Below are positions 52,888 through 61,958 of a stretch of DNA of 64,000 nt, piece after piece. A program made the position numbers and the translations under genes. How positions within the stretch are numbered: position 1 is the stretch's first letter; the number at the start of each line of letters is the position of its first letter. Source of the DNA: Nitrospira sp. CG24B. GTDB lineage: Bacteria > Nitrospirota > Nitrospiria > Nitrospirales > Nitrospiraceae. Under the pieces are notes generated by a model. The model saw nothing but the letters and a program-made list of their open reading frames with translations. It was not told the origin of the DNA and made no database searches. The DNA is taken from assembly GCA_002869845.2 (NCBI GenBank), contig NEWS02000004.1, positions 110,347 through 174,346 on the forward strand, read 5' to 3'.

Positions 52888-53144
52888 CTCACACCTCCAG
52901 ACCTCTGATTGTAGGTTGAAGGCGTCCACTTTTTCGAGCTTACCTCAATCTCCACATACGCCTACACCTAAGAGCTTTTCAGGTGATGGAGGCGAGACAG
53001 ACTCAGAGGCCCAAGAACATCATCCCGTGCGCGCAGTCAGTCATGATTTCCTTGGAAAATTCAGTTGATGTCTATTGGTACGGATGATGCCGCATATCCT
53101 TACGTAACATTTGGCCCACATGAGCCTTCAACTTGGAGGGCGTA

Positions 53145-53228
53145 ATGACATATATCGTGGGACTGTTATCGTTTGTACTGTTGTTCGCCCTGGGAGTCGG
53201 AGCTGCCTTCATCGTGACGAGCCTGTGA
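53145..53228 (+). CDS. 27-residue single-helix membrane microprotein (candidate)
   Basis: Too short for the ORF track. ATG 53145 is preceded by TTGGAGGG at a 4-5 base spacing. The peptide starts MTYIVGLLSFVLLFALGV and ends AAFIVTSL, one continuous hydrophobic helix with almost no soluble part. It resembles in size and style the tiny subunits of respiratory complexes or CydX-like peptides, but I see no sequence match to a named one. No respiratory genes adjoin it; the flanks at 52948-53144 and 53229-53501 look non-coding. Confidence 0.5.
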   Translation: MTYIVGLLSFVLLFALGVGAAFIVTSL

Positions 53229-53501
53229 TGGCATGACCACAAGCTAGGCAGCCCACTCATTCAGAAACCGCTCGGCCAGAGTATCCATCGCAGACAAGGC
53301 GGCTCTCAGCTTGATACTTGCTTGAGCGCACTCAAAAGGATACCTGATCTCTTATATTGCCTGCAATGATAAGGAATTGGATCGGCAAAAAACTGAAGTG
53401 GCGAAGTTGCGGAGGACCACCACCGCTCTAACAAATACCACGGAGAGTCAACAGCGAGAATTACAGAACGACCACTAGACTCACGACGTAGCCTCAAGCT
53501 G

Positions 53502-54074
53502 TTACATGAAGAACTGTCGAACCTGTTCCTGAGGGACACAACCGACGAGCAAATCCCCGTCCGGAGACACGAGGAGGGGAACTCCATTTTGACCCGTTGC
53601 ATGCCAAGCTGTTTCCCATTTCTGCGCAACGAGCTGGTTCTCCCCATCAATATCTTCAGTGAAATATTCTCCCGCCAACTGCTTCAACACAAGCGGATCG
53701 GAAATATCTCGGCCGTCGCACCAAAAGGCACGGTAAGTTCGCTGAACAAAGTCCATCCCGTTCTGTAAATCCTTTTGCAAGAGCGCAACCGCTTGTTCAA
53801 TCGCCGGGAGGGTATTGGGCTTTCCAGGCGGCAATGCAATTGGCAATCCCGGCGCCAATCGCTGCACCATAGCAACTTCGTGCCGTAATTCCGCCCCCAA
53901 CGAGCCCTCCCACGGTTTCATGGGACGCGGCAACTGTGGTGCATGCTGAACCCCACGCCATTCACACCGGTCAACCACACCTATCTCGTGCAGCCGTTCA
54001 TGCAGTGCATAGCAGAATGGACAATTAAAATCGCCATAGAGCAGAAATCGATCAGATGCAGGAGTGGAATTCAT
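53502..54074 (-). CDS. DsbA-family thiol-disulfide protein
   Basis: A 190-residue thioredoxin-fold protein with active-site CPFC (C18-C21) in FLLYGDFNCPFCYALHERL and the cis-proline region NGVPLLVSPDGDLLVG. The helical insert is that of the DsbA/FrnE/2-hydroxychromene-2-carboxylate isomerase group. No signal peptide is visible, so it is probably cytoplasmic and nearer FrnE-like oxidoreductases than periplasmic DsbA. Single gene. Its start is 131 bases from the hybrid kinase stop. Confidence 0.82.
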   Translation of the reverse strand: MNSTPASDRFLLYGDFNCPFCYALHERLHEIGVVDRCEWRGVQHAPQLPRPMKPWEGSLGAELRHEVAMVQRLAPGLPIALPPGKPNTLPAIEQAVALLQKDLQNGMDFVQRTYRAFWCDGRDISDPLVLKQLAGEYFTEDIDGENQLVAQKWETAWHATGQNGVPLLVSPDGDLLVGCVPQEQVRQFFM

Positions 54075-54205
54075 GACGACACTGTACCGAAGTGGCGAGA
54101 GAGAGTCTAGCCCTAGATATACCGCTAGAGAGCGTAGGAAAGTTCTGATGAATCAAAACTTTCAGACCGCAGTCAGCCTCAACCGATGTTTGATGTTTGG
54201 TGGAA

Positions 54206-56140
54206 TCAGGAGTTGGCTTGTTGTAACAGCTCTTGAAGACTTGCACGAAGTATCGGCAACGTCAACGGCTTCGTCATGACTTTATCCATCCCAGCTTGGT
54301 GACACTTCTGGGCATCTTCATCGGAGGCATGGCCAGTGAGAGCCATGATGGGCAGATGGCTCGGTGTCCCTTCTTCGCGACGACGAACTTCTCGCGTGGC
54401 TTCATACCCATCCATCTCCGGCATCTCACAATCCATCAGGACAACGTTATACACAGTTCGAGTGATCGCTTCGACCGCTTCACGGCCCGTGCGAGCAATT
54501 TCGACATGACACCCGAGCTTCTGCAAAAATTTACAGGCTACCACTTGATTGATCTCATTATCATCTGCAACCAGTACGCGCAGAGACCCAACCTGCTCGC
54601 CTACACTACGTTGGTCCGATCCCAAGGAAGATGCGGAAGCATCCCGATGTATCGCGGGTAACAGATTAGTAGTGTAGCCAAATGTACTGCCCTGGCCAAT
54701 CGAGCTCTCGACCGTAATGGCACCGCCCATCAGCTGGACAAGCTGATGACAGATCATGAGACCAAGTCCGGTTCCACCAAATTTCCTTGTAGTCGATGCA
54801 TCGGCTTGTGCATAGGCCTGAAAGAGACGTGCTTGCTGTTCAGGCGTCATCCCAATACCGGTATCCTGAATGCGCCACTGCAGAACGACTGCGTCCGATC
54901 CCTCCGTCCGTCCCTGTTTCAAGGAGACCGAGACCGTCACCCGTCCTCGTTCGGTAAACTTAATCGCATTCCCAACAAGATTGAAAAGGATCTGTCTCAA
55001 CCTGATCGGATCCCCTCGGAACTCCTCTGGGACATCAGGATCGATCTGCACTGAAACGGTGAGATCTTTCTTGGAGGCCAACCCCTCCGTTAATGTTGTC
55101 ACGTCACAGATCAGTGATCGCAGGTTCACATTGGCCACTTCCAACGTCATCTTGCCGGCTTCAATTTTTGAAAAATCGAGAATGTCGTTCACCAGCGTCA
55201 GTAACGCATCCGCAGAACGATGCATCGTCTCGATGAGCTCCCGCTGCTGGTCGGTCAATGATGTGTCTTTAAGGAGCTGCGTGCACCCCAGTACCCCATT
55301 CATCGGAGTCCGAAGTTCATGGCTCATGGTGGCGAGAAAGATGCCCTTTGCCCGCGTCGACTCCTCAGCCGCTTCTTTCGCTCGACGCAAGGCCACATCG
55401 GACGTGATATCAAGCCCATAGGCACGAACGAGTTTCAATTCCTCAAGGGGAAAGAGCGACCAGGCAATAACCCGATCAGCCACGACATGTTCAACCCGCA
55501 TGAGAGCGGAATTGGTCGTGAGACATTCCTGCAACATGGCCGGTAGAACGGCCGGAAACATCACGTCGATCCCGGCTTCGAGTAACCCGCATTGAGCCAT
55601 TAGATTGAGCATGCCGGTGTTGGCATACAGTATGGCGCCCGTCGCATCAAACTCCACAATAGGATTCGGCGCATCCTCAGCCAGCCGTGCAGCGCGTTGC
55701 ACATCTCTCTGAATCTCCATGGCATCGGTCAGATCGCGAACCACGACCATGCCGCCAATTGGCACACCCTGTTGGGTTCTGGGCCAGAACGAGAGCGAGA
55801 GCTCAAACTGAGTCCCATCCTCTCGATCCCAAAAGTGGGAAGGGATCACGACAAGCTCGCCGGTGTCCACCATCCGAGTGAATGGGCACTGGGCCACCTC
55901 ACTCTCGCCAGACATGAAGCATCCAATCAGGTCGTGAAACCCCAGCCCAATTACATCGCGTGTTTGCCCGACAAGTTGCTGGGCCACAGGATTGAGTAAC
56001 AGTATGCGATTGTCGTGATCCAAGAAGAAGATGGCCTCCGGCACCGCTTCCAGGATCAGGCTCGTCTCCTCTCCTATCAGCAAACGCGATTTTTGGGTCT
56101 TGGATCTGGAATCAGAAGTTGAGGGATTAAAGGTAGACAT
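54206..56140 (-). CDS. Soluble hybrid histidine kinase with PAS domains and receiver
   Basis: A 644-residue protein. It has two PAS-like domains (about 25-140 and 150-250), HisKA with the H-box MSHELRTPMNG (H274), HATPase_c with N, G1 and G2 boxes (LVGNAIKFTE, DTGIGM, GGTGLGLMI), and a C-terminal receiver (LVADDNEINQ, VVLMDCEMPEMDGYEA, lysine in MTKPL). No transmembrane segment is seen, so it senses a cytoplasmic signal. No Hpt or output gene lies next to it, and its partner is unknown. Confidence 0.92.
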   Translation of the reverse strand: MSTFNPSTSDSRSKTQKSRLLIGEETSLILEAVPEAIFFLDHDNRILLLNPVAQQLVGQTRDVIGLGFHDLIGCFMSGESEVAQCPFTRMVDTGELVVIPSHFWDREDGTQFELSLSFWPRTQQGVPIGGMVVVRDLTDAMEIQRDVQRAARLAEDAPNPIVEFDATGAILYANTGMLNLMAQCGLLEAGIDVMFPAVLPAMLQECLTTNSALMRVEHVVADRVIAWSLFPLEELKLVRAYGLDITSDVALRRAKEAAEESTRAKGIFLATMSHELRTPMNGVLGCTQLLKDTSLTDQQRELIETMHRSADALLTLVNDILDFSKIEAGKMTLEVANVNLRSLICDVTTLTEGLASKKDLTVSVQIDPDVPEEFRGDPIRLRQILFNLVGNAIKFTERGRVTVSVSLKQGRTEGSDAVVLQWRIQDTGIGMTPEQQARLFQAYAQADASTTRKFGGTGLGLMICHQLVQLMGGAITVESSIGQGSTFGYTTNLLPAIHRDASASSLGSDQRSVGEQVGSLRVLVADDNEINQVVACKFLQKLGCHVEIARTGREAVEAITRTVYNVVLMDCEMPEMDGYEATREVRRREEGTPSHLPIMALTGHASDEDAQKCHQAGMDKVMTKPLTLPILRASLQELLQQANS

Positions 56141-56351
56141 GATGCGCGAGTCTGGATTGTTTTAGCTCTCCAATCTATCGGTCGAACAGGGATCCGTCTG
56201 TAGCATGGATAGGCACGATTCCTGGAGTACGGTATGGGATGCAGTCGGTTGATAGCGGTTAAGACACAGACCACTCCGTAGCTTAAGTTCTTCCCGGACA
56301 AACCGATAAGATTCTCGACAAGGCGTACTAGATCATCCAACGGAGGTGTCT

Positions 56352-56705
56352 ATGATATCCGCCATACACACCGCATTCTCAGGCCTGGCTGCCTTCGGCA
56401 AACAGATCGAGGTCGTTGCACACAATGTCGCCAACGTCAATACGGACGGATTTAAGAAATCCCAAACGGAGTTCATCGAAATTCCTAGCGGTGGAGTCCT
56501 CCCTGTGGTTAAGAAAGATGATTCCTCCGGCCCAACGGTTCTTCGCGACAGCGGTGGGAATCAATCCAGAGTCGAGCTTTCGAATGTTGATCTTGGTGAG
56601 GAAGCGGTGCAGCAGATCCTGGCTCAACGGAGCTTTGAAGCGAACCTCCAAACCTTACGAGCAGGAAATGCGCTACTCGGCAGTATCCTGGATATCAAGA
56701 AGTAG
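56352..56705 (+). CDS. Orphan flagellar rod/hook-family protein (FlgC/FlgG-like)
   Basis: A 117-residue protein. The N-terminal motif AIHTAFSGLAAFGKQIEVVAHNVANVNTDGFK is the conserved rod/hook signature (ANNxANxxTxGFK type), and the C-terminal helix (VQQILAQRSFEANLQTLRAGNALLGSILDI) matches the paired C-terminal coil; both are quoted only in essence. It is near FlgC in size. ATG 56352 has GGAGG 5 bases upstream (the GTG at 56346 is less likely). No other flagellar gene is in the window, which is unusual for this family. Confidence 0.82.
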   Translation: MISAIHTAFSGLAAFGKQIEVVAHNVANVNTDGFKKSQTEFIEIPSGGVLPVVKKDDSSGPTVLRDSGGNQSRVELSNVDLGEEAVQQILAQRSFEANLQTLRAGNALLGSILDIKK

Positions 56706-56769
56706 CAGGGGCGTTACCGATGGGCTCCAGGCATAGCATTCACGACTGTCCGTATGTTATGTCGAGCCC

Positions 56770-58944
56770 ATGGCGTCTCCCCGTGTCCTCTTATTGCTTC
56801 CCCCTTTGACTCAGCTCAACACCCCGTACCCATCTACTGCCTACCTAACTGGGTTTCTTCAGTCTCGCAATATTGCCGTTGAACAGGCGGATCTCGGCAT
56901 CGAGATGGTGCTGCGCCTCTTCAGTCCCGATGGACTACGGCATATCTTCCGGCAACTGCATGGCCTGGAACCCTCCCTTCCCAGGGAAGCCATCGGCATG
57001 ATGAGGGCCGAACACTCCTACGTGGATATGATCGGACCGGTCGTCGCTTTCTTACAGGGCAAACTCCCCGACCTTGCTTCGTACTTGATTCAACCCAGAG
57101 TCTTGCCTCAGGGCCCACGATTCCGAGGGCGTAAGAAATTCGCGCGCGCGGTGTCACTGGAGGATAGAGCCAAACAATGGGCGACGTTCTTCCTCGAAGA
57201 TCTCGTCGATTTGGTGCAAGCCACGATTACACCGCACTTCGCCTTGAGCCGCTATGCCGAACAGATCGGGCGCAGCGCCTCATCGTTTGATCACATCGCC
57301 GCTGCCTTGGCGGAACCACCGAGTGTGACTGATGAATGGCTGCTAGATATATTCTGGGACCACGTCAACCGAGTCAACCCCTCGCTAATCGGTCTCTCCA
57401 TACCGTTTCCAGGTAATCTCTATGGGGCATTTCTCATTGCAAAGACTCTCAAACAGCACCGTCCTGAGTTGCCGGTGGCCATCGGCGGCGGCTATGTGAA
57501 CACGGAATTGCGCCGGGTTACCGATCCACGAGTGTTCGACTATGTCGACTTTATTACCCTCGACGACGGTGAACGGCCGCTCCTCTCCTTAATTGAACAT
57601 CTGTCCGGCTCGCGCCCTCGCCAATCGCTGTGCCGCACGATGTATCGCCACAACGATCATGTGATCTATGCGGATGATCCCTCGTCAGGCGACTTCACGA
57701 TGAACGATATCGGCTGTCCAACCTATCGAGGCCTGACACTGGATCGCTACCTGACCATTTTGGACAGCACCAACCCCATGCATCGTCTCTGGTCGGAAGG
57801 CCATTGGAATAAACTGACCGTGGCACACGGCTGCTATTGGAAGCAATGCACGTTCTGTGATGTGGGACTGAACTACATCAGCCGCTATGAAATGACACCG
57901 ACCGAGCGGCTCATCCAGCAAATCGAACAACTCGTCGCCGAGACAGGACGAACAGGGTTTCACTTCGTAGACGAAGCCGCTCCACCTGCCGCACTGAAGG
58001 CATTGGCTCTCGCCCTCCTGGAACGACGGATGTCTATTACCTGGTGGGGCAATATCCGGTTCGAGACCGCCTTTTCACCGGACCTGTGCCGCCTTCTCTC
58101 CGCCTCTGGCTGCATTGCCGTCACCGCAGGACTCGAAGCCGCATCAGACCGTCTCTTGGACAACATGAAGAAAGGCATCACCGTTGATCAGACCGCACTA
58201 GTCGCTGCCGGATTCAAGGATGCCGGTATTCTGATTCACGCCTATCTCATGTATGGGTGTCCATCGGAGACTATTCAGGAAACTGTCGATTCACTCGAAC
58301 GAGTCCGCCAGCTTGTCGCAGCAGATCTCCTTCAATCAGCCTTTTGGCACCGCTTCACGGTCACGGCCCACAGCCCAGTGGGGTTGGATCCCTCTGCCCA
58401 TGGCTTGCGCATTCTCGGACCAGAATTTCGAGGTTTCGCGGAGAATGACCTTCTGCATCACGATGACCGTACAGAAACACCGGCCTGGCTTGGTGAAGGG
58501 CTGCGTCGATCGCTCCTGAACTACCTTGAGCGACGTGGACTCGATCTCGATGTCCGTCAGTGGTTCGAGTATGAGTCCCCTCGCCCTCAGGTCCCTTCAA
58601 CATGGCTTGGGCGCTTGCTCAAGAAGCAAATGAATAATGACCATTCAGACTTAGAACGACGTGTGGTCTGGCTGGGTGGAGCCGTGACTTGTGAACGCAT
58701 CGGAAAGAGATCAACGCTCACTCTGACCGGTAGCCAAAAGGATCACGTCATCACCCTGCCGGAACCAGAGGCTCAATGGTTGGAGCAATTGATTCGAGAG
58801 GCTACCCCCCAGCAAGCATGCCGGACCTACCCGCATATGCGGGAGGCTTGCCAACGGTTTCCTGGCTCGGAATCAACGTTCAACTCCTTCCTGACCCCCC
58901 CTTCGTGGAAAAAGATTCGCAACGCAGGCCTCGTGCTCATCTAA
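56770..58944 (+). CDS. B12-binding-domain radical SAM protein
   Basis: A 724-residue enzyme. The N-terminal ~290 residues form a cobalamin-binding-like Rossmann domain (LLLLPPLTQLNTPYPSTAYL, VAIGGGYVNTEL) without an obvious DxHxxG ligand motif. The radical SAM core follows from about 345. Its cluster cysteines are in HGCYWKQCTFCDVG (C355, C360, C363), a C-x4-C-x2-C spacing. ITAGLEAASDR-like (VTAGLEAASDRLLDN) and YLMYGCPSET are further core motifs. The reaction is unknown; members do methylations or C-C bond chemistry on lipids, tetrapyrroles or peptides. Single gene after the rod-like protein. Confidence 0.85.
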   Translation: MASPRVLLLLPPLTQLNTPYPSTAYLTGFLQSRNIAVEQADLGIEMVLRLFSPDGLRHIFRQLHGLEPSLPREAIGMMRAEHSYVDMIGPVVAFLQGKLPDLASYLIQPRVLPQGPRFRGRKKFARAVSLEDRAKQWATFFLEDLVDLVQATITPHFALSRYAEQIGRSASSFDHIAAALAEPPSVTDEWLLDIFWDHVNRVNPSLIGLSIPFPGNLYGAFLIAKTLKQHRPELPVAIGGGYVNTELRRVTDPRVFDYVDFITLDDGERPLLSLIEHLSGSRPRQSLCRTMYRHNDHVIYADDPSSGDFTMNDIGCPTYRGLTLDRYLTILDSTNPMHRLWSEGHWNKLTVAHGCYWKQCTFCDVGLNYISRYEMTPTERLIQQIEQLVAETGRTGFHFVDEAAPPAALKALALALLERRMSITWWGNIRFETAFSPDLCRLLSASGCIAVTAGLEAASDRLLDNMKKGITVDQTALVAAGFKDAGILIHAYLMYGCPSETIQETVDSLERVRQLVAADLLQSAFWHRFTVTAHSPVGLDPSAHGLRILGPEFRGFAENDLLHHDDRTETPAWLGEGLRRSLLNYLERRGLDLDVRQWFEYESPRPQVPSTWLGRLLKKQMNNDHSDLERRVVWLGGAVTCERIGKRSTLTLTGSQKDHVITLPEPEAQWLEQLIREATPQQACRTYPHMREACQRFPGSESTFNSFLTPPSWKKIRNAGLVLI

Positions 58945-59023
58945 CTCTTCAAGTCTTTCTACTCGCCCACTACCAGTCACACGCAGACTTCACTCTGCCC
59001 AGAGGCTTATTCAATTGGGAGGA

Positions 59024-59070
59024 CAAAAACAAAGAGCCGGAACCCACAGCGTGGATTACGGCTCTTTGTT
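59024..59070 (-). terminator. Intrinsic terminator of the porin gene
   Basis: AACAAAGAGCCG (59028-59039) pairs with CGGCTCTTTGTT (59059-59070), a 12-base perfect stem with partial inner pairing. On the minus strand it is followed by a T-rich tract (GTTTTTGTCC). It lies just past the porin stop. The same hairpin could also end plus-strand transcripts from the radical SAM gene, though less well. Confidence 0.8.
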
Positions 59071-59104
59071 GAGCACGGATCTTCTTCTACGTCACGCGAG
59101 CTGC

Positions 59105-60382
59105 TTAGTACTGCAGCTGCAACGCGACGTGGAACGAATCGACCTTGTTGCCGGTCGCATTCGGCCCAAAGTTGTTGAATGGCCCCTTGGTTTCCAAATC
59201 GCCGTACCGGCCATAGACAGAAACGCGAGCATTGTGCCCGGAGATGATGTAGTTTAGACCATACTCCCACTCCTGTCGCATGGCACTATACAGCGGATCG
59301 ATACTGACGAACCGCACATAGGGCTGAAACCGTCCAATACCGACCTCATGCGGAATCAGGTACAACCCGTACACGGTCCAGGAATGGCCATTGAACATAC
59401 AGAAACAATCCCCGCCGGCAAAGGCTCCGGTCCCGTAGTTCGCCCAGTACCGCTTGAATTCCGCATTGAACGTAAACACGCCCATATTGTTTGGCATCAA
59501 CTTTTCCACCAAGAGGTCGACGGTCGCCCCGGTGAAATCACTGCGCCCCAACGTGGGAGAACCCGCGCCATCTTTTTGATGGATCACGTTGCCCGAAATC
59601 GCCACGATATCTCCCGCCGTCCCATAATAGGTCCCGGAGGTGTAGTAGCCGGGGTTGTTTTCATCGTTCAAGAGGTTCCATTGCAGACGACCGGCATATA
59701 ACAGGCTGCCGGTGTTGTTCGGTCCCCCGCGCGCCCCTGTGAACACCGACGCCACGTACAACAAGTGGGTCCCGAAGGGATGGATTTTGCCGAAGAAGAC
59801 CGCACCGTTGTCACGACCATAGAGCCCGGCCTGTCCACCCGTTCCAGGACCTGCTCCATTGGGGCCACTGGGGAAGTTGCCGCTGAAGTCAGCCGAGTTG
59901 AAGGGAGTCCGGAACCCATCGAAGGTCGCATGGTAGAACGGCCCGTTCAATTCACCGCGCTCACTCGGCACCAAGGTGCGTCCCACCCAGAGGTTGACCG
60001 TCTCGCTGATCTCGAATTTTCCGATCGCGTCGAGCAATCCAATGTTGGAGTTTCCGCCAAACTGAGTGCCCCCTGCGCCGACGTTGCAATTAAAACAGTC
60101 CGTGTTGAAGGTAAACTTCACATACTTGTGAATTTGCCCGTCGATGTAGATACGGGCGTTGTCGATTTTGAAGTCGTTGCTATAATGGCCTCCGGCGCCA
60201 CCTTCTATACTGTTGAAGCTTGAACGGATACCCATGCCGATCGAAATCCACTTGTCATCATCGGCTTTGATCATGCCACCAGCATAAGCACTCGGCAGCG
60301 TGGATCCCAGTCCAGCCACCAGCGCCGCCATGGCCCCAGCAACTACAAACCGTTTCCACCGCCTCGTAAGATGTTCCTTCAT
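59105..60382 (-). CDS. Outer-membrane beta-barrel porin
   Basis: A 425-residue protein from ATG 60382, with GGGAGGG 7 bases upstream; the track's longer start is rejected. A signal peptide (GAMAALVAGLGSTLPSAYA) is followed by alternating aromatic strands typical of phosphate-selective-porin-like barrels (NARIYIDGQIHKYVKFTFN, VYGLYLIPHEVGIGRF) and a terminal aromatic residue (ALQLQY). Two Cys pairs (CFNC, CFCM) are unusual for a porin and might form disulfides. Substrate unknown. Likely an abundant, singly transcribed gene, judged by the strong ribosome site and terminator. Confidence 0.8.
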   Translation of the reverse strand: MKEHLTRRWKRFVVAGAMAALVAGLGSTLPSAYAGGMIKADDDKWISIGMGIRSSFNSIEGGAGGHYSNDFKIDNARIYIDGQIHKYVKFTFNTDCFNCNVGAGGTQFGGNSNIGLLDAIGKFEISETVNLWVGRTLVPSERGELNGPFYHATFDGFRTPFNSADFSGNFPSGPNGAGPGTGGQAGLYGRDNGAVFFGKIHPFGTHLLYVASVFTGARGGPNNTGSLLYAGRLQWNLLNDENNPGYYTSGTYYGTAGDIVAISGNVIHQKDGAGSPTLGRSDFTGATVDLLVEKLMPNNMGVFTFNAEFKRYWANYGTGAFAGGDCFCMFNGHSWTVYGLYLIPHEVGIGRFQPYVRFVSIDPLYSAMRQEWEYGLNYIISGHNARVSVYGRYGDLETKGPFNNFGPNATGNKVDSFHVALQLQY

Positions 60383-61000
60383 ACTGATGCCCTCCCTTGT
60401 GAGTATTGAGAAACCACTGCCCACCTGCACTGATATCCAAAAACGTATACATCCGGGAAGTTGGCGGCGAGTATGCCTACGTGCTCGAAAGATAGCAAGA
60501 AACTTTTCGCTACTTGCTTCCACATGTCACAAATATACATATGTATTTCTGCCTGTCCATGTAAATGCAGAAAGCGATCAGGTGGGATACTGATGTGGTT
60601 TTCACCTGCGCACCTCAGCATACGCTGCGAAGATCGCGTGCAAACCTCATCGTCACTGACTCGTTTTTCATGTGTCACCATACGTGCCGTTACTCGCCTA
60701 CGTAGGATGCCCCGCTGTGACGCGGTGGAAGAAGCGCACCGAGTATCCTCTGCCCAGTCGGCCAGGGCCATTTGGCGGCATGCCGACACCTTGGCGAAAG
60801 GAGAACAAGTTTCGGCTACTTTCGCCAAACAAACCAAGCGGGCCATGGCTCTAAAGGCATAGGCTCGAACGATGTCAAGCAATCCTTGTACCCCAGATTC
60901 TATGTATGCGGCGATTCTACCGTCCGACAGAATTAGGAAACGGACAACTGTGAAATGTATGCCTGCACGTAGAAATGTTGGAGGAGGTAACTCATAGATA
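60383..61000 (-). other. Porin upstream region, no gene seen
   Basis: About 620 bases between the porin start and the peroxiredoxin terminator. The plus-strand ORF 60461-60862 and its antisense partner look like shadows (many cysteines, no domain). A 12-base perfect palindrome ATACATATGTAT lies at 60535-60546, about 155 bases before the porin ATG, and could be an operator. The long leader suggests regulation of the porin, but no element can be named. Confidence 0.4.
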
Positions 61001-61043
61001 AATAAGAGCCAGGCAGAAGAAGCTCACCATCCTCTGCCTGGCT
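61001..61043 (-). terminator. Hairpin after the peroxiredoxin gene
   Basis: AGCCAGGCAGA (61007-61017) pairs with TCTGCCTGGCT (61033-61043). On the minus strand it is followed by a moderately T-rich CTTATTTATC. A reasonable intrinsic terminator for the peroxiredoxin gene, weaker than a full U-tract type. Confidence 0.65.
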
Positions 61044-61066
61044 TTCTTCAGTACACCGGTAAGCGC

Positions 61067-61702
61067 CTACCGGTTCGGCTGAGGAGTGTAGCGGAGATAC
61101 GGCTTGACAGTCGTGAAGCCTTTAGGAAACAGTTGTTGTGCTTCTGCATCACCCACTGCGGGCGTAATGATGCAATCTTCACCATCTTTCCAGTTCGCCG
61201 GAGTGGCGACCTTGTATTTCGAGGTCAGTTGAAGCGAGTCGATCACTCGCAACAACTCATCGAAGTTCCGGCCGCAGGACGCGGGATACGTCAAGGTGAG
61301 TTTGACCTTTTTGTCCGGACCGACAATAAAGACCGATCGCACCGTCATATTGTCGATGGCGTTGGGATGGATCATATCGTACAGTGTTGCGACCTTCTTA
61401 TCCGGATCGGCGATGATGGGATAATTCATCGTCGTCTTTTGCGTTTCGTTGATATCGTTGATCCAACCTTTGTGGGAATCCATCGGATCCACACTGACCG
61501 CAATCACTTTCACGCCCCGCTTTTTGAACTCCGGCGAGATTTTGGCCACAGTCCCCAGTTCCGTCGTACATACCGGAGTGTAGTCCTTGGGGTGAGAAAA
61601 CAGAATCCCCCACCCGTTGCCCAACCATTCGTGAAAATTGATCGTGCCCTCTGTCGTCTCTGCCGTAAAGTTTGGCGCGTCATCGCCCAGCCGTATTGCC
61701 AT
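61067..61702 (-). CDS. 1-Cys peroxiredoxin (Prx6 type)
   Basis: A 211-residue thiol peroxidase that reduces H2O2 and organic hydroperoxides. The peroxidatic cysteine is C45 in DYTPVCTTELG. The long C-terminal domain (residues ~160-211, with GEDCIITPAV and PYLRYTPQP) marks the Prx6 group. AAGGAGG is visible just before the ATG on the minus strand. No reductase gene adjoins it. Confidence 0.94.
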   Translation of the reverse strand: MAIRLGDDAPNFTAETTEGTINFHEWLGNGWGILFSHPKDYTPVCTTELGTVAKISPEFKKRGVKVIAVSVDPMDSHKGWINDINETQKTTMNYPIIADPDKKVATLYDMIHPNAIDNMTVRSVFIVGPDKKVKLTLTYPASCGRNFDELLRVIDSLQLTSKYKVATPANWKDGEDCIITPAVGDAEAQQLFPKGFTTVKPYLRYTPQPNR

Positions 61703-61958
61703 GAGATACCTCCTTGTGTCGTGATCACCTTCAAGTATCTTTGTACCTTACTGTGTCCCATCAGATGAGTTCAAGGGGGGCACGTTTTAAAACATCGGCG
61801 GTCTGACATTGCACGACACGCGGCAGTACTTGGGGAAAGGCATTCCACCCACCTTGGCTATGACGGCTGACAGGCATCATTCAGCACTGCCACCTCGATT
61901 CAAGTTTCTCAATAGCCTTGCCGATATGGCTCACGAGAACCTGTATAAGGAGTCGAAC

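Larger units (their letters stand above)
50568..52947 (-). mobile_element. IS3-family element, right end deleted, interrupted by an IS30 element
   Basis: The two halves of one IS3-type element lie on the minus strand: orfA from 52887 down to 52613 and orfB from 51382 downward. They are split by the IS30 element at 51383-52612. Rejoining the flanks restores ILKKATAYFAK at the orfA/orfB overlap. The left terminus probably ends near 52947 (TGAGGTAAGC on the minus strand). At the other end, homology stops right after EYIELFY at about 50568 with no matching terminal repeat, so that end is lost. The element can no longer move on its own. Confidence 0.75.

Noticed and set aside
60535-60546. ATACATATGTAT palindrome as a defined regulator site
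   Set aside because: A 12-bp AT-rich palindrome is not rare enough by itself, and it matches no consensus I can name.
60461-60862. 133-aa plus-strand ORF upstream of the porin
   Set aside because: Cys-rich, domain-free, opposed by an equally long antisense frame; most likely porin leader DNA.
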